A stretch of 64,000 bases of DNA from Sphingobacteriales bacterium. Lineage in GTDB: Bacteria > Bacteroidota > Bacteroidia > Chitinophagales > UBA2359. A program made the translations under genes and the position numbers. The notes under the pieces are model-generated. The model saw nothing but the letters and a program-made list of their open reading frames with translations, made no database searches and was not told the origin of the DNA. Location of the stretch: positions 124,001 through 188,000 of the forward strand of contig JADJTG010000010.1 of assembly GCA_016711285.1 (NCBI GenBank), written 5' to 3'. Within the stretch, counting starts at the first letter, position 1. Each line of letters opens with the position of its first letter. Positions 1 to 7,465 of this stretch are shown here, piece after piece.

Positions 1-1
1 C

Positions 2-595
2 CAACCTGATTTATTGTTCTGTACAGAAGAATTTACAGCAATTAATATTTGCTTAAATATCTGTCAACCAGGTTATTCAATTTCGAGCATTCAAAATGCT
101 TATCACTGTAGTATCAATATCTTAGGTCCTACCTGCTTCCGCTACATGCCGGTTCCTGGTTACAATGGCTTAGATGAATTGGTTATTACATTGATGAATG
201 CACAAGGACAACAACTCAATTATACCGTAGAAATCCAAGTAGGCGGTTGCAACAATTTTGAAGGAGCTTCTCCTGAAAAATCTAACAACAACGGATCGCT
301 TATCAACGAATTGGAAGTACCTAATGGTATTTCTCCAAATGGTGATGCCATCAACGATGAATTCACTATTGACGGCTTGTTGAATGCTTATCCGAACGCT
401 GACGTTCAACTCACTATCTTCGACCAATTGGGTAGAACCATCTACCGCAGCAAAAACGCCGAAGAAATCCGTTGGAATGGTCGCTTGAACAACTTCGGTG
501 ATATGATGCCACAAGGCACTTACTTCTATCATTTACAAATCAAACAAGACAGTCAGATGTTTTCACGCACCGGCTACCTTGAATTGCAACGTTAA
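2..595 (+). CDS. T9SS type B sorting domain protein, C-terminal part
   Basis: The reading frame is open to the left edge, so the gene begins before the window and only its last ~198 codons are seen. The final ~95 residues form a gliding-motility C-terminal (CHU_C, T9SS type B) sorting domain: a segment starting PNGISPNGDAINDEF, then LTIFDQLGRTIYRS, WNGR and GTYFYHLQI, ending in SRTGYLELQR. Proteins of this class are large adhesin-like or enzymatic surface proteins exported by the Sec pathway and the type IX system. The visible upstream part has several Cys (CLNIC, GPTCFRY) and is not assignable. The TTG at 14 is not a credible start because coding continues upstream of it. A terminator follows the stop. 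Confidence 0.85.
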   Translation, partial: QPDLLFCTEEFTAINICLNICQPGYSISSIQNAYHCSINILGPTCFRYMPVPGYNGLDELVITLMNAQGQQLNYTVEIQVGGCNNFEGASPEKSNNNGSLINELEVPNGISPNGDAINDEFTIDGLLNAYPNADVQLTIFDQLGRTIYRSKNAEEIRWNGRLNNFGDMMPQGTYFYHLQIKQDSQMFSRTGYLELQR

Positions 596-623
596 TGATA
601 AATAGTTAATTGTGATATACACC

Positions 624-658
624 AAGGGGCTGTTCTCTTTCCGAGACAGCCCCTTTTT
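624..658 (+). terminator. Rho-independent terminator
   Basis: A 10-bp perfect stem (AAGGGGCTGT with ACAGCCCCTT) with a 12-nt loop is followed by a T run. It lies 29 bases after the stop of the T9SS type B gene. Confidence 0.85.
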
Positions 659-887
659 GTATTTGTAAATGGGCGATATTACCCGTTTTGTCAATAAAAT
701 AAGCAGCCTTATTCTATAATCTTTTTTCTTTTCAGGGGATTCTGTTAAATTTGTATGTTTTAAAATATTTCTATGCTTTTACTATTTTTAAATCATTATA
801 TACTTTTAATACATACCTCTTTAAACAAATCCAAATTTTAATAGTCTATTTGTTTTATTTTTCTCTCATATTTTTTATTTATTTTCA

Positions 888-1412
888 ATGAAAAAAACAA
901 TTCTCACCTTATTCTCTGCCTTATTACTCAGCGGAACGGCTATGGCTCAAAAATCATTGCCTGAAGTAACCTTAAATGACATCAACGGCGAAAAAGTCGG
1001 TGTGGCAGCCTACGGAAAAAAAGAACAAATTACCATATTTAGTTTTTGGGCTACTTGGTGCTCGCCTTGTAAAAAAGAACTGAGCAATTTATCCAACTTA
1101 TACGATGAGTGGCGCGATAAATATAATGTGGAAATCGTTGCCGTGAGCATAGACGACCAGCGCAATACAGCCAAAATAAAACCTTATGTAAATGGTCAGG
1201 GTTGGGATTATACCGTATTATTGGATACAAATGAAGAACTCAAACGCGCCCTCAATTTCCAATCAGTGCCTTATACGTTGGTGATAGACAAAAAAGGCAA
1301 TATAGCCTACGAACACAACGGCTATGTAGAAGGCGATGAGTATGAATTAGAAAAAATTGTGGCTGTTTTGGCAGAAGGTAAAGAACTCCCAAAAGAAGCT
1401 GAAAAGCACTAA
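888..1412 (+). CDS. TlpA-family secreted thioredoxin-like protein
   Basis: A 174-residue protein with a signal peptide (MKKTILTLFSALLLSGTAMA, cleavage before Q) and a thioredoxin fold of the TlpA/ResA type. The active site is WATWCSPCKKE near residues 56-66, with the redox pair C-S-P-C, and the cis-Pro motif SVPYTLVID lies near residue 125. It should act in the periplasm as a thiol-disulfide reductase, for example in cytochrome c maturation or in reducing secreted proteins. It stands alone between two unrelated genes, so context gives no substrate. Start chosen because the signal peptide begins directly at this ATG. Confidence 0.9.
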   Translation: MKKTILTLFSALLLSGTAMAQKSLPEVTLNDINGEKVGVAAYGKKEQITIFSFWATWCSPCKKELSNLSNLYDEWRDKYNVEIVAVSIDDQRNTAKIKPYVNGQGWDYTVLLDTNEELKRALNFQSVPYTLVIDKKGNIAYEHNGYVEGDEYELEKIVAVLAEGKELPKEAEKH

Positions 1413-1544
1413 AGATTATTCTGTATTTTAGCAGAATTAAGACATAAATGTTAAAAAATTAAGCCGTTTAAACTATTTTAATATGGTTTACGTCTTATAT
1501 ATACAGTTTTATCCTACTTTTCAATAAATAAAAAAACGAGCAAA

Positions 1545-3158
1545 ATGAAAAAATATATTTTGTTTCTATGCGCTGCCGCTTTGCTTCATAATGTTGCGTT
1601 GCAAGCACAATACGATGATTTATATTATCCGTATTACAGCACTACTCAAGAAAAACATAGCCATCAAAAAGATGGCGGAGCTACTTATCAGGACAATAAC
1701 GGCGGTACTGATAATAATGCCGATGTCACCGAAAGCTACGAAAAAGACGGTGATACTTATATCAACAATAATTACTACAACAATGATGAATATGATTATT
1801 ACTATTCATCTCGTATTCGCCGCTTTCACCGTCCTTATTCACAATCCTATTGGGACTCCTACTACACCAATCGCTATTGGTATGATTATGACCCCTTTGC
1901 GTGGAACGTAACCATTTATTATACGCCTTCTTGGGCTTACAATAATTGGGGCTGGAATAGTTACTGGCAGCCTTTTCCGCGCCGCTCTCATAATCATTGC
2001 TGGAACAGCTACGACCCCTGGGCAAGTTGGTATGGCTCGCCCACATACAGTTGGGGTTGGAATAATCCCTGGAACTGGACTTGCTCCGCTAATCAGTGGG
2101 GCTATGGTTGGGGATATTCTTCTTTTTACAGCAATACTTATATGAACGGCTATTACAATGGTTATTGGGACAGCTACTATAACAACCCGTATTATAGCTA
2201 CTATAACAATCCGTATTACAACAATTATAACGACTACAACCACGAAAACGACCAACATAGCGGTATTTACTACGGACCACGCGGCAGCGGCAGAAGCAGC
2301 AACGAAAGTGGTGATTTCGGCGGTATATCTGTACAAAATCCCGCAGGCGGCGGAAGTATTCAAAATGCCAACAATGGTATCAATGGCGGTGGACGTGTGC
2401 CTTCGGCTATTGTTCCCGCTAACCAAGAACGCCCCAACAGTGGCAAAACAGATACTAACAGCGAAGTAAAACCGAACCGTATTGTATTGCCTGCCAACAC
2501 CGGTAGCGGCTCACTGCCTCAAAATAACAACAGCAACAACGGCAGCGTGCGCCAACCACAACAAAATGTGCCAACAACAACACCTGCCAATACCAACGAC
2601 TACAACCGTCCGGCGCGTACAGACGACAACAACGATAGCCGCTACGAGCGTGGCAATACCAATATTATCCGCAGCAATGAGCAGCCTCGCAACAACGAGA
2701 ACAGCAACAACGGCAGTGTGCGCCAACCACAACAAAATGTACCAACAACAACTCCTGCCAATACCAACGACTACAACCGTCCGGCGCGTACAGACGACAA
2801 CAACGATAGCCGTTACGAGCGTGGCAATACCAACATTATCCGCAGCAATGAAGGCATCAATCGCAGTGATGATGATAATGACAATAGCAACCGCCAGCCG
2901 CAACGCATAGAGCGCGAAGAACGCAACGATGACAAAGGTAAATATGACCGAAAACAAGAGCGCAGAGAAGAAAAACGCGAGCGCAAAGAAGAATCTTCTC
3001 CTAAAAAGGAAGAAAAACGCGAGCGTAGCAATAACAACCGTTTTAGTACACCCGACAACAAATATGATGGCGGCAGCAGAAACACCCCTTCTTCTCGCCC
3101 TTCCAACAACAATAATAATAGCGGCAGTTTTCGGGGTAATGGCAGAAATCCTAAATAA
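1545..3158 (+). CDS. Secreted Tyr/Trp/Asn-rich low-complexity protein with internal repeat
   Basis: A 537-residue protein of no recognised family. It has a signal peptide (MKKYILFLCAAALLHNVALQAQ). Residues ~25-240 are extremely rich in Tyr, Trp, Asn and Asp (runs such as NNDEYDYYYSS and YDPFAWN). A Gly/Asn/Pro-rich zone follows with two near-identical 50-residue blocks repeated every 57 residues. The tail is a highly charged Arg/Glu/Lys segment (KRERKEES, KKEEKRERS). No enzyme motif and no T9SS domain are seen. The composition suggests a disordered, possibly adhesive or matrix-forming surface protein; that is inference. Long antisense frames across the gene come from the biased codons. A terminator follows. 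Confidence 0.75.
   Translation: MKKYILFLCAAALLHNVALQAQYDDLYYPYYSTTQEKHSHQKDGGATYQDNNGGTDNNADVTESYEKDGDTYINNNYYNNDEYDYYYSSRIRRFHRPYSQSYWDSYYTNRYWYDYDPFAWNVTIYYTPSWAYNNWGWNSYWQPFPRRSHNHCWNSYDPWASWYGSPTYSWGWNNPWNWTCSANQWGYGWGYSSFYSNTYMNGYYNGYWDSYYNNPYYSYYNNPYYNNYNDYNHENDQHSGIYYGPRGSGRSSNESGDFGGISVQNPAGGGSIQNANNGINGGGRVPSAIVPANQERPNSGKTDTNSEVKPNRIVLPANTGSGSLPQNNNSNNGSVRQPQQNVPTTTPANTNDYNRPARTDDNNDSRYERGNTNIIRSNEQPRNNENSNNGSVRQPQQNVPTTTPANTNDYNRPARTDDNNDSRYERGNTNIIRSNEGINRSDDDNDNSNRQPQRIEREERNDDKGKYDRKQERREEKRERKEESSPKKEEKRERSNNNRFSTPDNKYDGGSRNTPSSRPSNNNNNSGSFRGNGRNPK
2532..2852 (+). repeat. Two-copy tandem repeat, 171-bp period
   Basis: About 150 bp at 2532-2681 recurs at 2703-2852, an exact 171-bp (57-codon) period, with only a handful of mostly synonymous differences. 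It encodes the block beginning SNNGSVRQPQQNVPTTTPAN and ending with NTNIIRSNE. The frame is preserved, which indicates a recent in-gene duplication. Confidence 0.95.
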
Positions 3159-3179
3159 AAAATAAGCTAAATAAAATAA

Positions 3180-3213
3180 AAAACGCACCATTTGTATAAT
3201 GGTGCGTTTTTTT
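3180..3213 (+). terminator. Rho-independent terminator
   Basis: Stem AAACGCACCAT / ATGGTGCGTTT with a 7-nt loop and a T run, 22 bases after the Tyr/Asn-rich gene. Confidence 0.9.
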
Positions 3214-3237
3214 ATTGCGGAAATTTATCAATTTTGC

Positions 3238-3268
3238 TTTGAATATTGAATATAATTCATCAACTTTG
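3238..3268 (+). promoter_or_regulatory. Bacteroidota-type promoter for tRNA-Ser
   Basis: TTTG at 3238-3241, a 19-nt spacer, then CAACTTTG at 3261-3268. This matches the Bacteroidota consensus TTTG-N19-TAnnTTTG with one mismatch. The predicted start site lies about 55 nt before the tRNA. Confidence 0.55.
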
Positions 3269-3329
3269 CAGCCCGTATTTACTACAATAGTTTTTTCTAA
3301 AAAAGGACTTGTTGTATGTGTGTAAATCA

Positions 3330-3417
3330 GGAGAGATGTCCGAGTGGTTTAAGGAGCACGCCTGGAAAGTGTGTATACGTCACAAGCGTATCGGGGGTTC
3401 GAATCCCCCTCTCTCCG
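3330..3417 (+). tRNA. tRNA-Ser (anticodon GGA)
   Basis: An 88-nt class II tRNA. The acceptor arm GGAGAGA pairs with TCTCTCC, followed by discriminator G. The anticodon stem CACGC/GTGTG encloses loop CTGGAAA, giving anticodon GGA. A long variable arm is present, and the T arm is GGGGG-TTCGAAT-CCCCC. CCA is not encoded. It reads UCC and UCU codons. Confidence 0.95.
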
Positions 3418-3498
3418 TTTTTTATAACACATTGATTATCAATGTTGTTTTGCCGTCAAATTCTCATAAATTTTCGACAGGGGTTTCTTTTCTGAAAT

Positions 3499-3729
3499 TC
3501 ATAGCTTCATCGCGCTTTTTTCCTGTTCCAATATATTAAATAATTCGTTAAACGAGATATTTAAGAGCTTGCATAGATTAATAATCTCTGGAAGCGTAGG
3601 TTGTGCTTCATTGCGAATGTATCACTGGAGTTGTCGGCAGTTGATACCTATTTTTTTATAGGTTGGGCAAGTGAGGCGTTGGGCGTGATAGCCTTTTTAG
3701 TCAAGGATTGTAGCTAAATTGTTTGTCAT
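3499..3729 (-). pseudogene. XRE-family HTH regulator, dead (two nonsense codons)
   Basis: Read from an ATG at 3729 to a stop at 3499, the minus strand gives 77 codons that look like a short XRE (Cro/C1-type) DNA-binding domain: MTNNLATILD, stop, KGYHAQRLTC...KKIGINCRQLQ, stop, YIRNEAQPTLPEIINLCKLL, then NISFNELFNILEQEK. The ending PTLPEIINLCKLLNISFNEL is the typical last two helices of the family. The two internal stops (TAA, TGA) break it, with no frameshift. It lies in the islet after tRNA-Ser, next to an IS1-like element and a second HTH gene. No open reading frame long enough to be called survives. Confidence 0.7.
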
Positions 3730-3802
3730 TGTGTTAAAATTTTATATTTTATTATTATTTATTTACAAAATACAAACACTTTTTTGCGATATTTCTTTAT
3801 AA

Positions 3803-4598
3803 GGTAGTGATTTAAAATGTATGCTGAATATTAAGAGGGGTACGGAACTTGTTTCTAAGAAAGATATAAGTTTTAATGATACCGTAGTGCATATCATCTT
3901 TCTTAGAAAAGCAAACGGTTTGGCGACAGAGCCTTTTTAAATGTGTTCTGAAATCTCGGTTGCGCCTTTCAATATGGGTAGTTTTAGCCTTTGCGATAAT
4001 ATGCTTTTGAGGAGCAATGTACTTTTTATAAGACTTCCAATCATCGGTTCGGTAGGAATCAATTTGTAAATGAGCAAGTTTTCTCATCAGAGCTTTGCAA
4101 GCCGAATTATTGCGTTTTCCGATGTAAAAGCTAAAATTTGACCAGAATCTGCGTCATAAGCATACCAAAGCCAGCGTTTGCCTTGTTTGCGATGTTTGAC
4201 AAAAGTCCACATTTCATCAATTTGGACCTTCTTAAAATGTCCTTGAACAATAGGCTCTTCTATTTGTCTGAACCACTTGCGCAAGATCAATAAGATGCCC
4301 GCGATGCTTATTCTACAGACCCTTTGAATATCTCTGATACCACTGCCATTGAAGGTCATACAGCGAACCTGCCGTTTAATACGAGGATCTGCTCCTTTGT
4401 ATTTGTAGGCAAATTGAAATTGTTTTTTGCACTTATAACAATAGAAATTTTGAGTACGATTGGCTTTTTTGCCATTTTTTTTACATTTGTATCCTCACAA
4501 TGAGGGCAAACCACTTGAACCAGTATTTCAGACATACTAATTTAAGTTGGTTTTGCCCTTTTGGGTTGTCAATATGACAACTTTTTGCAAAAATCACC
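3803..4598 (-). mobile_element. IS1-family insertion sequence, inactive
   Basis: About 796 bp, close to the 768 bp of IS1, carrying one IS1-type transposase on the minus strand. The transposase-upstream end reads GGTGATTTTTGCAAAA on the minus strand from 4598. The other end reads GGTAGTGATTTAAAATG on the plus strand from 3803. These resemble imperfect terminal inverted repeats beginning GGT, as in IS1. No target-site duplication is visible, so the ends are estimates. Confidence 0.65.
3812..4535 (-). pseudogene. IS1-family transposase (InsAB-like), two frameshifts
   Basis: Reconstructed across three frames this is a ~241-residue IS1 transposase. An N-terminal zinc ribbon (VVCPHCEDTN ... NFYCYKCKKQF) is followed by a helix-turn-helix part (NGSGIRDIQRVCRIS) and the DDE domain: IDEMWTFVKHR, YRTDDWKSYKKY and HIERRNRDFRTHLKRL supply D, D and E. 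Two single-base losses break it: one in the 8-base T run (plus strand) at 4475-4482, one in the A4 run at 4126-4129. Restoring one base at each gives one continuous 242-codon frame. The known IS1 programmed frameshift would not repair both. All catalytic residues are still present, so the breakage looks recent or artefactual. Confidence 0.85.
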
Positions 4599-4708
4599 AG
4601 CATACATTCTTAATCAGTACCCTTTATAAATAAATTATAATTTTATAAAATTTTAATAATTAATCCTTTATATGAAAATATTTTTTACTTTTGACAAAAA
4701 ATGTTTTT

Positions 4709-5191
4709 ATGAAGAATAAAAGAAAATTCGCGTGTGATGTATCCTTTGTCGGGGAATTAATTTTTAATATCTTCACCATGAGGCGTGGGGCTGGGCTGAC
4801 TCAAGAGAGAGTAGCAACGGAGTTGCGTATCTGCAAGCCTACATTTACAAATAGAATTCTTAGCGAAGGCAATGTGAGTATTTACGAAATACTTCGGCTT
4901 TCCGAACTTTTTAATTACGACTTACTGACGGACATCTATCAGCATTATTCTGGCGGGAATAGAGCACCATCAGCGAGTAATATGGTTTCGGAGGATAACG
5001 CAATTTATAATGTGAATAATGCAGATTATATCACGCGTAAATATTTGAGCCAAATAAAGGATCTCACGAAAGATGTCGAACACTTGACCCGAGAATTGGA
5101 GCAGGCTCAGGAGAATTTAAAGCACAAACAGCAGGCGATAGATGCGATGACTGTTGCTTTTAACACTATAAATTTAAATAATAAAAAATAA
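4709..5191 (+). CDS. HTH (XRE-like) protein with C-terminal coiled coil
   Basis: A 160-residue protein from the ATG at 4709; a TTG 18 bases upstream is in frame but less likely. Residues ~15-75 look like an XRE-type helix-turn-helix: FNIFTMRRGAGLTQERVATE, then RICKPTFTNRILSEGNVSIY and EILRLSELFNYDLL. Residues ~110-150 are a heptad-like coiled coil (LSQIKDLTKDVEHLTRELEQ, AQENLKHKQQ) that probably dimerises it. It is the only intact gene of the tRNA-Ser islet. Target unknown. It is related in fold, not closely in sequence, to the dead HTH gene at 3499-3729. Confidence 0.7.
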   Translation: MKNKRKFACDVSFVGELIFNIFTMRRGAGLTQERVATELRICKPTFTNRILSEGNVSIYEILRLSELFNYDLLTDIYQHYSGGNRAPSASNMVSEDNAIYNVNNADYITRKYLSQIKDLTKDVEHLTRELEQAQENLKHKQQAIDAMTVAFNTINLNNKK

Positions 5192-5217
5192 CATAGATAG
5201 TGCGGCAGTGCGGCAAG

Positions 5218-5300
5218 AAGTGTATTATAATCAATGAGTTGTCTCGTTATCAAGAATCCCTCTTTCTCCGCATTTTTACAACATATTGGTTTTTAATGTG
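5218..5300 (+). repeat. Degenerate second copy of the tRNA-Ser 3' half and flank
   Basis: ATCCCTCTTTCTCCG at 5256-5270 matches the tRNA 3' end ATCCCCCTCTCTCCG at 13 of 15 positions. The next 27 bases match the tRNA downstream flank at about 21 of 27. Weaker similarity extends back through the variable arm to about 5218 (AAGTGTATTATA against AAGTGTGTATA). The corresponding original is about 3366-3447. Direct-repeat copies bracketing the HTH/IS1 islet are what tRNA-targeted integration or a segmental duplication would leave. Confidence 0.6.
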
Positions 5301-5419
5301 CTGTATTTTTTTGTATAAAATATTTATTCTCTTGTTTTTATTGTTTTACAAAGATGTTGAAAACAATTCTTTTCAACATCAAAATATTTTACAGGATAAA
5401 ATTTTATATGTCATAAAAA

Positions 5420-5457
5420 AAGCCCTCGTGTACTTTATACACGAGGGCTTTTTTTGT
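5420..5457. terminator. Bidirectional terminator
   Basis: A 13-bp perfect stem (AAGCCCTCGTGTA / TACACGAGGGCTT) with a 5-nt loop is flanked by A6 on the left and T7 on the right. It can serve the islet on the plus strand and the convergent M43 protease gene on the minus strand. From 5192 to 5491 nothing else is seen apart from the tRNA-like repeat. Confidence 0.9.
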
Positions 5458-5491
5458 ATAGCTCAATAAGAAATATATTATTGCAGCACAC

Positions 5492-7195
5492 TTATTGCAC
5501 TACAAATTGCTTCCATATTGTTGCTTTATCATTATTTAAGCGCAAGTTGTATATTCCGCTTGCAGCTATATAAAAAGTAAGTGTATTATCGCTCTGCTGT
5601 ACCGGCACTTGCAAAGATTTTCCTTCTATACTGAATATTTGTGCTGTCCAGTTTGTGGCTGCCGTAGGTAAAATTACCTGTACTTTTCCGTGGCTCGGAT
5701 TGGGGAACAATGTAATTTGTTGTTCAATATTTTCTATGCCCACAGTTTCTTTGAGTACGGTGATATAATTGGTTTTATTGACACTGATTTCATCGCTGCC
5801 GTTGTTGAGGGTAAGCATTACGGTATAAGTGCCTTCGGTACTGTAAGCGTGTGCAGGATTGGCAAGGTTGCTGCTCTGTCCGTCACCAAAATTCCAATTG
5901 TATGTAACACTGCCGTTGTCGCCACTGCTGATGTTGCTCGTAAACTGAATGATTTCGTCGAGAACCACCAAATTTTTATTGGCAACAAAATCAGCTACCA
6001 ATGGATTTGCACTGCCATTGTTCCACAATTCGGGGCGGGCGAGTTCTGCCATAGAGCGCATTAATCCTACTTGCTCGGCAGTAAACATATTTTGGCAGGG
6101 TTCGGAAGAATAATCCATGTAATTTTCTACCATATCAGGCAAATTGGTGCTGCTGATGGGGTCGGTTTGGTCGCAGGTATTTTTCGAGAAGTCACAATCC
6201 GACTCCGACTGTGCATCGGCATCGGGTGTATCTTCGATACCATCATCGGCGGTGCAATCGCCATCGCCCCAAATGTGACGCAAACCAAAATAATGCCCTA
6301 CTTCGTGCACGCAGGTGCGTCCTTCGGAGTTGGTAGCAGCAATGGGTCCGGCATTAGGGTTATCTTTTCCGAAAGCCTGATAGTGAATAACTACTCCATC
6401 AACTTGTTCAACATTGGCAGGAATAGTACCTTCTGGCCAGTTGGGGGCAATAGTAGGCGGATAAGCAAACCCTAAAACCGCAGGTGTTTGCTGACCGAAG
6501 AGGTCAATCGCTAAATTACACACCCAAATATTGAGATATTCTTTAGTATCCCAAGCATCGATACCACCGTTGGCAGTAAATTTTACACCATCTAAAGCAG
6601 CAGATGGGTCGCTGCCGCCCATTCCGGCGAGGGCGTTATTTAAGCATTCTTCTTGCTCCGGTGTGAGCGTGCCGCCTCCAATAACCTGAAGCGGATCTAC
6701 TCCACATTCCGTAAAAGCCTCCAAAATAGCATTGATATCAAAACTGTCGCCTAAAAAACTTTGTACTTCTGTTTGTGTGCGTGTAATACCCGTAGTAGGA
6801 TTGCCTTGCGGGTCAGTTTCTGCCAGATAAAACTCTAATTGGGCATCGGCGGCGCGGCTTTTAAAAACATCGCGGGTATTGGAAGTGTCGGCGTTTTGGC
6901 GGCGAAATGCCTCATTTAATACATCTATCTGAGATTGTACCAATTCATCTGACAAATTTTCGGCTGCCGTATTATACACGATATGTACCACTACCGGAAT
7001 TTGATACACCTGTCCGCTGCCTTTACTGAGGTCGGAGGCTGCCATAGTACGCGCCTGCTCAAAGGTTTTGTCAAAAGCCTGTTGAAGTGCCGGATTGCTT
7101 TGTACCTTCTGGTGTGCGGCACATTTTGACCATTGTGCCTGACTGTAAAAAGGTATCAGCAGTATCCAAAGTAAGGATAAAAATTTTAGATTCAT
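5492..7195 (-). CDS. Secreted M43 (cytophagalysin-like) zinc metalloprotease, PKD and T9SS domains
   Basis: 567 residues with a signal peptide (ends SQAQ). The catalytic domain carries the M43 zinc site HEVGHYFGLRHIW near residue 297 and a Met-turn (NYMDYSSEPC) about 60 residues later. Cys pairs around the site fit the disulfides of this family. Then comes a PKD domain (YNWNFGDGQSS ... HAYSTEGTYTVMLT) and a C-terminal T9SS type A sorting domain (LFPNPSHGKVQVIL ... IYNLRLNN). It should be exported by Sec and T9SS to the cell surface or medium and digest protein. Monocistronic; bounded downstream by a strong terminator and upstream by a 270-bp AT-rich gap with no clear promoter. Confidence 0.92.
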   Translation of the reverse strand: MNLKFLSLLWILLIPFYSQAQWSKCAAHQKVQSNPALQQAFDKTFEQARTMAASDLSKGSGQVYQIPVVVHIVYNTAAENLSDELVQSQIDVLNEAFRRQNADTSNTRDVFKSRAADAQLEFYLAETDPQGNPTTGITRTQTEVQSFLGDSFDINAILEAFTECGVDPLQVIGGGTLTPEQEECLNNALAGMGGSDPSAALDGVKFTANGGIDAWDTKEYLNIWVCNLAIDLFGQQTPAVLGFAYPPTIAPNWPEGTIPANVEQVDGVVIHYQAFGKDNPNAGPIAATNSEGRTCVHEVGHYFGLRHIWGDGDCTADDGIEDTPDADAQSESDCDFSKNTCDQTDPISSTNLPDMVENYMDYSSEPCQNMFTAEQVGLMRSMAELARPELWNNGSANPLVADFVANKNLVVLDEIIQFTSNISSGDNGSVTYNWNFGDGQSSNLANPAHAYSTEGTYTVMLTLNNGSDEISVNKTNYITVLKETVGIENIEQQITLFPNPSHGKVQVILPTAATNWTAQIFSIEGKSLQVPVQQSDNTLTFYIAASGIYNLRLNNDKATIWKQFVVQ

Positions 7196-7465
7196 TTTTT
7201 GGTAAAAAATTAAATATTAAATAATTGTATGATAGATAAAATAAATAATATTATAAAACAAAGCGAAGATTATTCAACAAAATATTTAAGCAATATTTAC
7301 AATATTCCTCATAAACAAATAATTATGTATTATTTATAAAAACACAATGATTTGTTAAATAAAAAAATTTCAACAAATTTAATAAATATTATGGAATGTA
7401 TTTGCTATAAAGAATTTTTAGCTATTTATTAACACACAGCAAATACTCTGAAATTCGGTACTGTT

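Noticed and set aside
1839..3191. Long minus-strand frames opposite the Tyr/Asn-rich gene (up to 226 codons)
   Set aside because: They read as runs of Val, Ile, Ala and Arg, the antisense of Asn/Tyr/Asp codons in low-complexity sequence. No start region or family features.
3309..3539. A 76-codon plus-strand frame
   Set aside because: It runs through the whole tRNA-Ser gene.
5200..5469. An 89-codon plus-strand frame
   Set aside because: It covers the degenerate tRNA copy and a strong terminator; sequence has no protein-like pattern apart from a hydrophobic AT-rich run.
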